A DNA stretch of 64,000 nucleotides. It comes from Formicarius rufipectus (lineage: Eukaryota; Chordata; Aves; Passeriformes; Formicariidae). The translations under genes and the position numbers were made by a program. The stretch lies in NCBI GenBank assembly GCA_013399695.1, contig VXAU01000186.1:1472182-1536181 (forward strand). Direction: 5' to 3'. This document shows positions 59,699 through 64,000 of this stretch, in pieces. Numbering within the stretch: the first letter of the stretch is position 1; every line of letters starts with the position of its first letter. The notes below the pieces were generated by a model, which was given only the letters and a program-made list of their open reading frames with translations, did no database searches and was not told the DNA's origin.

Positions 59699-62600
59699 GT
59701 AAGTGATACATCTAAACACAGATTTTGTGTAAAAGTTTCTGACTGAAATAGAACATTTTAGTAATTTAAGAATCTCCATATGGTTTCATTAGATATCAGC
59801 TAATGAACAGGCAGCAGTACCTTCATATATATTCAACCATAGGACTGTGTTGATTATCCAAATAGCATATTTTTGGGGTTGGCTTTCAGTAGTTTAATAC
59901 TTTAAAAGCATGCTAATAACATGACCTCATTCGTCAGGGAGTACAACAATTCAATATTAATCAGTTATGCCTTCTTCAATGTGCATGTACATGTTTTATT
60001 TCAATATTGGGGATAACAATGACCAGAAATATTTCTTGACAGACAGACAGGTGTGGGTTACTATGGTAGCTCCCTTAAAACCACTTTGGATGATGATAAA
60101 AGTCTTCCCTGTGAGCCATTGAATGTGTTCATGGTGTGCTCTACTTCAGGCAGGTCTGAATTTGGGGGTTTGTGCCCCAGCCTGACTTGCAGTGGAAGCA
60201 TTGCCTTACTGAAGGTGAACCTTCATTAAGCTGAACCTTACACTGCTCTGTGATTCCTGGAATTTTGGGTTCAGCAATGACACCCTCCCCAGACCGAATG
60301 GCAGGGCAAACTTGAAACACCCTTTACTATGCTGTGCCAGGCTGTTTCTGTTTCTTTAGTTGTGGATTATTAGCCGCTGCAAAATTTCTCCACTTTTGTT
60401 TCAGCCACATGTAGTCAGTTCTGAACAAGATTTCTGAATCTTATTAACATTCCTCTCACTCTGAATGATGGTTTTTGTAGAATTTTGAATAATTTATGAA
60501 GTGTTGGCAGATAGTTGAAAAATACAGGCAAACACCCACCTTTCAGCCAGTAAAAGACAATGAAAAGTAGGACTTTAGGTAATGGAAAGAAAAGCTAACA
60601 GTATGGAACAGTTAGTAATTTCTTCAAAACCATTGAATAATCCATCAAATTCAGAGGCACAAGTGTGTGTGGAAACTTGTTGACAAGAGTGATTATTTTT
60701 GTCTTTTTGGCTTTCACATATTCCTCCACTCTGCTCTCAATGGTTACACCTCTCAACCCCAGACACAAGTCTGCTAACACAGGAATTGTTAAAGCATCAG
60801 CATCCCACCCCACCACATCTCTTTGCTCTGATGATGTTGCAGTTCCATTACCACTAGAAGAGCTCTGGTTTCTCCTGCTTGTTTGCCAAGCTGCTCTGTT
60901 CTATTCTTTCCATGCTGTGGGATCAGGGAGGTTGGACCAGCTGACTCACTGTGTTCCCTTCCAAACTTACCCATTCTGTGAATTCTTTGAAGAACTTGAT
61001 GTATTTTTAATCTTACTTGTAACTTGGTATAAAATTTAATTTCTAAAGAGTTCAGGACTTGTGATGCAGTTTGACTGAACATGACTGTACGAGTGGCCTC
61101 AGGAAAGCCTGGCAAGTATGCACAATTCACATGTGCTGTATGTGCTCTGCACATTCTTTTTCAAAGGGAAACGCTGGGATAAACTAAGCTTCTCAATTTG
61201 TAAGGGGTTCAGAACTTTACCCAAAATTTGCTGAGGTGAGTAGAGGGTTAGGTGTTCCTCTCAGACTTCATCTGTTACTTGTGATCAATGGAAAACAAAG
61301 AACTTGTGATTGAAGGAGAAGCCTCTTGAGAACAGGGGAAAAAGGAAGAAAAATATTGCAGATTTCTAAGGGACTGGACATTCTGGATCTATAGCTTAGA
61401 TCATTGTGCCTGTGGAGGTCTCTCCTTATGGAAGAAAAGATTCATGGCACTCCTACCAGTTTCTGATCTCAGTAACAGAAGTGTGACTGGGAAGAGTATC
61501 TGTCTGGCAAATAGCTTTGTTTTCTGCCCCTGTGCATGTGAAAAAAAAAAAGAGAAAATTTCTGAAGTAAACATACACTGAGCATAATACGTGGTGAAAA
61601 ACTTGAAGGGGTTGTGACATCTCTGATCACTGATGGAGTCTGTGCTTGCTGAATATATATTTTACTTTATATAGCGACCAGGAAAGCATTAATTTATAAA
61701 ACTTCAGAACAGCTTCAATAACAGCACTGTGCATTTATCTTATTAAGTCTGTGCCAAAACATGTGCTCCTGATTACAGAGAATGTGATTCAATGTTGAAA
61801 TTGTGGAAGAGGATATTTACCAGGCTACCAGTATGTACTGAAGAGACAAGGACTGGGAGTGCAATTAGGATAAATGATTGAGCTCATTTCCGAGAGTCCT
61901 CTTATTCATAATAAACATTATTTTTACTGCTTTATCATTTACTTCTCCAATGGCAGAAAATGAAAATGCATGTGTAACTCTTTGTATCAGCTATACAAGA
62001 AATTACTTGTGCTATATCAGTGTAAAAGAAAGTAGCAATGTTGCAGAATGTCAATGTTTTTGAGATCATTACCAACATCTTTTGGAGTTCAGATTCTCTG
62101 CGAGTACTTCAGTGACCATAAACTGAGGTGTAAAAAACTGACTCTTGGTTGTGCTGGTTAATTCTGAGAAAAAGATGCTAAATGAACTTTGAAGAAAGCC
62201 CAGGTGTGCCAGCTGGAACAGGCAAAGCTTGAAATGTTGGTTTGGTTAAGCATAACTTTTGGATATGCTAAGTACTGACAACTGTAGTTAAAGCTAATTG
62301 GAAATTAGCCTTAAGGTGCTTAAGCTGACTGAAAATTAGATTCTGTCTGTGATACTGTGAAGTTAAGATGATGTACTAAATGAAGGTGGTACAGAAGGGC
62401 AGGGACCTTGGCCACTGCTTTTCAAATGAAGTTCATGCAAATGTATTTCTAACTTGGCTGGATTTCTTCTGCATTTTCTAGTAATAGAGAGCTAAAGAGA
62501 CTGACCTCCCCTCCTGTTATGAGCCACCTTGTTAACCTTTGCTAGTGTAAAATTGGGTATCTCAGGGGCATTTCACTTGATGGGGAGAGCAGGACAGTGT

Positions 62601-64000
62601 GCCAGTGAAGACTTGCTATGTCACAATTAGTGTTGATACACTATAGAATTGTTGTGCCTCTTCTGTCCCTTTTTGCTTATAGATTAGTATCTTCTAGCAG
62701 CAAATAAATTGTGTACATATCACTTGCCTTGGAAATGACCAAAAGAATGTGGAAAGAATTGCAGAGTTCCTCAAGTAGTTTGGAAAGTTATGAATGTACC
62801 AGTTTCACAGTATCTGCCATCTGTTTTCATGGGCTTAAAATGCTTCTTAAGAATATAAGAATTAGAAGAAATAAATACAGGTTGCTGTGCCTCTTTGAAA
62901 TCAATGCCAATTCTGCACTTGTGCTTCTTAAACAGGAAAAGAAATGAATGGCATGTTAATTTGCATATCAGGAGGGCCTGACCTGGATAAGAATAGACTC
63001 CTACAGGAGTTGTGTTCTGGAGTTTGCTTTTTAAAATTTTATCTTATTTTTTTTTAATTGAAGGCAGATTCGTAATACTGCTTTGAAGGGCATTTCAAAG
63101 CATTTCTTTTTGTGTCGTATTAACGTTTTGGTTAGTTTCAGTTGTGTTCAAAATCAGTACGTCTTTCATCCTTAAAACAACTCAGGTGTTGTTCTTCAGG
63201 GAATACAGAAGGAAAAGTTTCCAGCTCCAGACACACTGTCACATACTTTCAGCCATCAAATAGTTTCTTTAATTTCTACTAAGGATTAAGGATTCTGGTC
63301 AAGCTCAGAACTCAGAAAGCAAGCAACATTTTATAATGAATCCTATTAGATGTGGAAATTTCAATCAGACCTCTGTATTTGCAGAGTTACACTGCACTCC
63401 TGCAGTAATGTTTAACTGGCAGAATTAACTGGTTATGGATCTTAAGGACTTAAAAACAAGGCCTAGAAACAGCCAAATTTTATGCTCCATTTGAGTGCCT
63501 GAGTTCAAGGGGACAGTTGTGAGCAGCAGATAATTCAGAGCTCACAGTTTGGCACTGTGGTACTGCCTTAAAAATTAACAGAGCTGTTCAGCTGTGGGTG
63601 TTAAACAATTAAAGGTGTATAAAGTTAAGGGAAAAAGCTATTTAAATTGGATGTGAACTTCAGTGCAGTTACTAAGTTCACTTAAAATTATTTTTTCACT
63701 TGTGTTTTTGAAATATAAAATAGTAACAGAAAAATGCACACCTTAAAATCTCTTTTCACCATGGAGGAGTTGTGGGTTATTCCCATTCTGAGTTATTGCT
63801 TGTGGGGAATTAGCAGATGGTTTTAAATGAAATACCAGTATCAGATCTTGTTGAGGAAATAAAGAATAGATCTCCACGTGCAGTGCACTAGGAATTTAAA
63901 GGGGAAATAGCTGAAAAATGACTCATAAATAGCTTGTGACTTGCATACCAGAAGATTTTAAAGTAGCTAATCTGACATAATTTTTAAAAGGGTTTAGGGA
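59699..64000 (+). other. SNX29 intron 18, continues past window
   Basis: At least 4.3 kb of intron. I searched by eye for the expected continuation (VYIRIKDDEWN...RRYTEF) and did not find it. One CR1 3' end lies at about 60915-60987. No other element or gene was recognised. Confidence 0.75.
60915..60987 (+). mobile_element. CR1 LINE 3' end, plus orientation
   Basis: GGGATCAGGGAGGTTGGACC, then AGCTGACTCACTG, TTCCCTTCCAAACTTACC and ATTCTGTGAATTCT follow the standard CR1 3' UTR ending. Short, 5'-truncated copy. Confidence 0.8.

Noticed and set aside
1..64000. CRISPR arrays, prokaryotic operons, toxin-antitoxin or phage-like systems
   Set aside because: The window is animal nuclear DNA with spliced genes; no evenly spaced identical repeats with unique spacers and no compact gene clusters are present.
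59699..64000. Remaining PX-domain exons of SNX29
   Set aside because: Looked for coding sequence for VYIRIKDDEWN and RRYTEF in the plus strand and did not find it; the exons presumably lie beyond the window.

Overview
The window is vertebrate nuclear DNA, almost certainly from a bird. It has intron-split genes with GT-AG junctions, CpG-island promoters in AT-rich surroundings, and several 3' ends of CR1 LINEs, including the avian-style ATTCTRTGATTCT tail. The gene order is the conserved one of human 16p13.13: GSPT1 (minus strand), TNFRSF17 (plus), SNX29 (plus). I found no CRISPR array, operon, prokaryotic island or intact mobile element.

Layout. Bases 1-540 are a CpG island with the first six codons of a minus-strand gene running off the left edge, best explained as GSPT1 (eRF3a). 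Two ZNF143/THAP11-type promoter motifs lie inside the island. From 540 to 12,100 is an AT-rich intergenic stretch with one clear CR1 tail. TNFRSF17 (BCMA) occupies 12,109-13,485 in three exons and predicts a 167-residue type III membrane receptor. About 1.2 kb downstream lies a frameshifted, diverged copy of its last exon. A second CpG island (about 15,040-15,890), containing a GC-rich minisatellite, holds the start of SNX29. Eighteen consecutive SNX29 coding exons (15,393-59,698) can be joined without a frame break into 684 residues. They cover the N-terminal RUN domain, the basic/acidic linker, the coiled coils and the start of the PX domain. The rest of the PX domain lies beyond the right edge.

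The three genes do not form one pathway. GSPT1 is a housekeeping translation-termination GTPase, TNFRSF17 is a plasma-cell receptor for APRIL/BAFF, and SNX29 is a phosphoinositide-binding sorting nexin. They are linked by old synteny.

No new biological system is evident. The points most worth a second look are the decayed TNFRSF17 exon copy, a 268-bp direct repeat (about 98% identical) inside SNX29 intron 1, the paired ZNF143-type motifs at the GSPT1 start, the minisatellite in the SNX29 5' region, and a possible unidentified retrocopy in intron 15. Protein and motif identifications rest on recognition of family sequences, since no search could be run.
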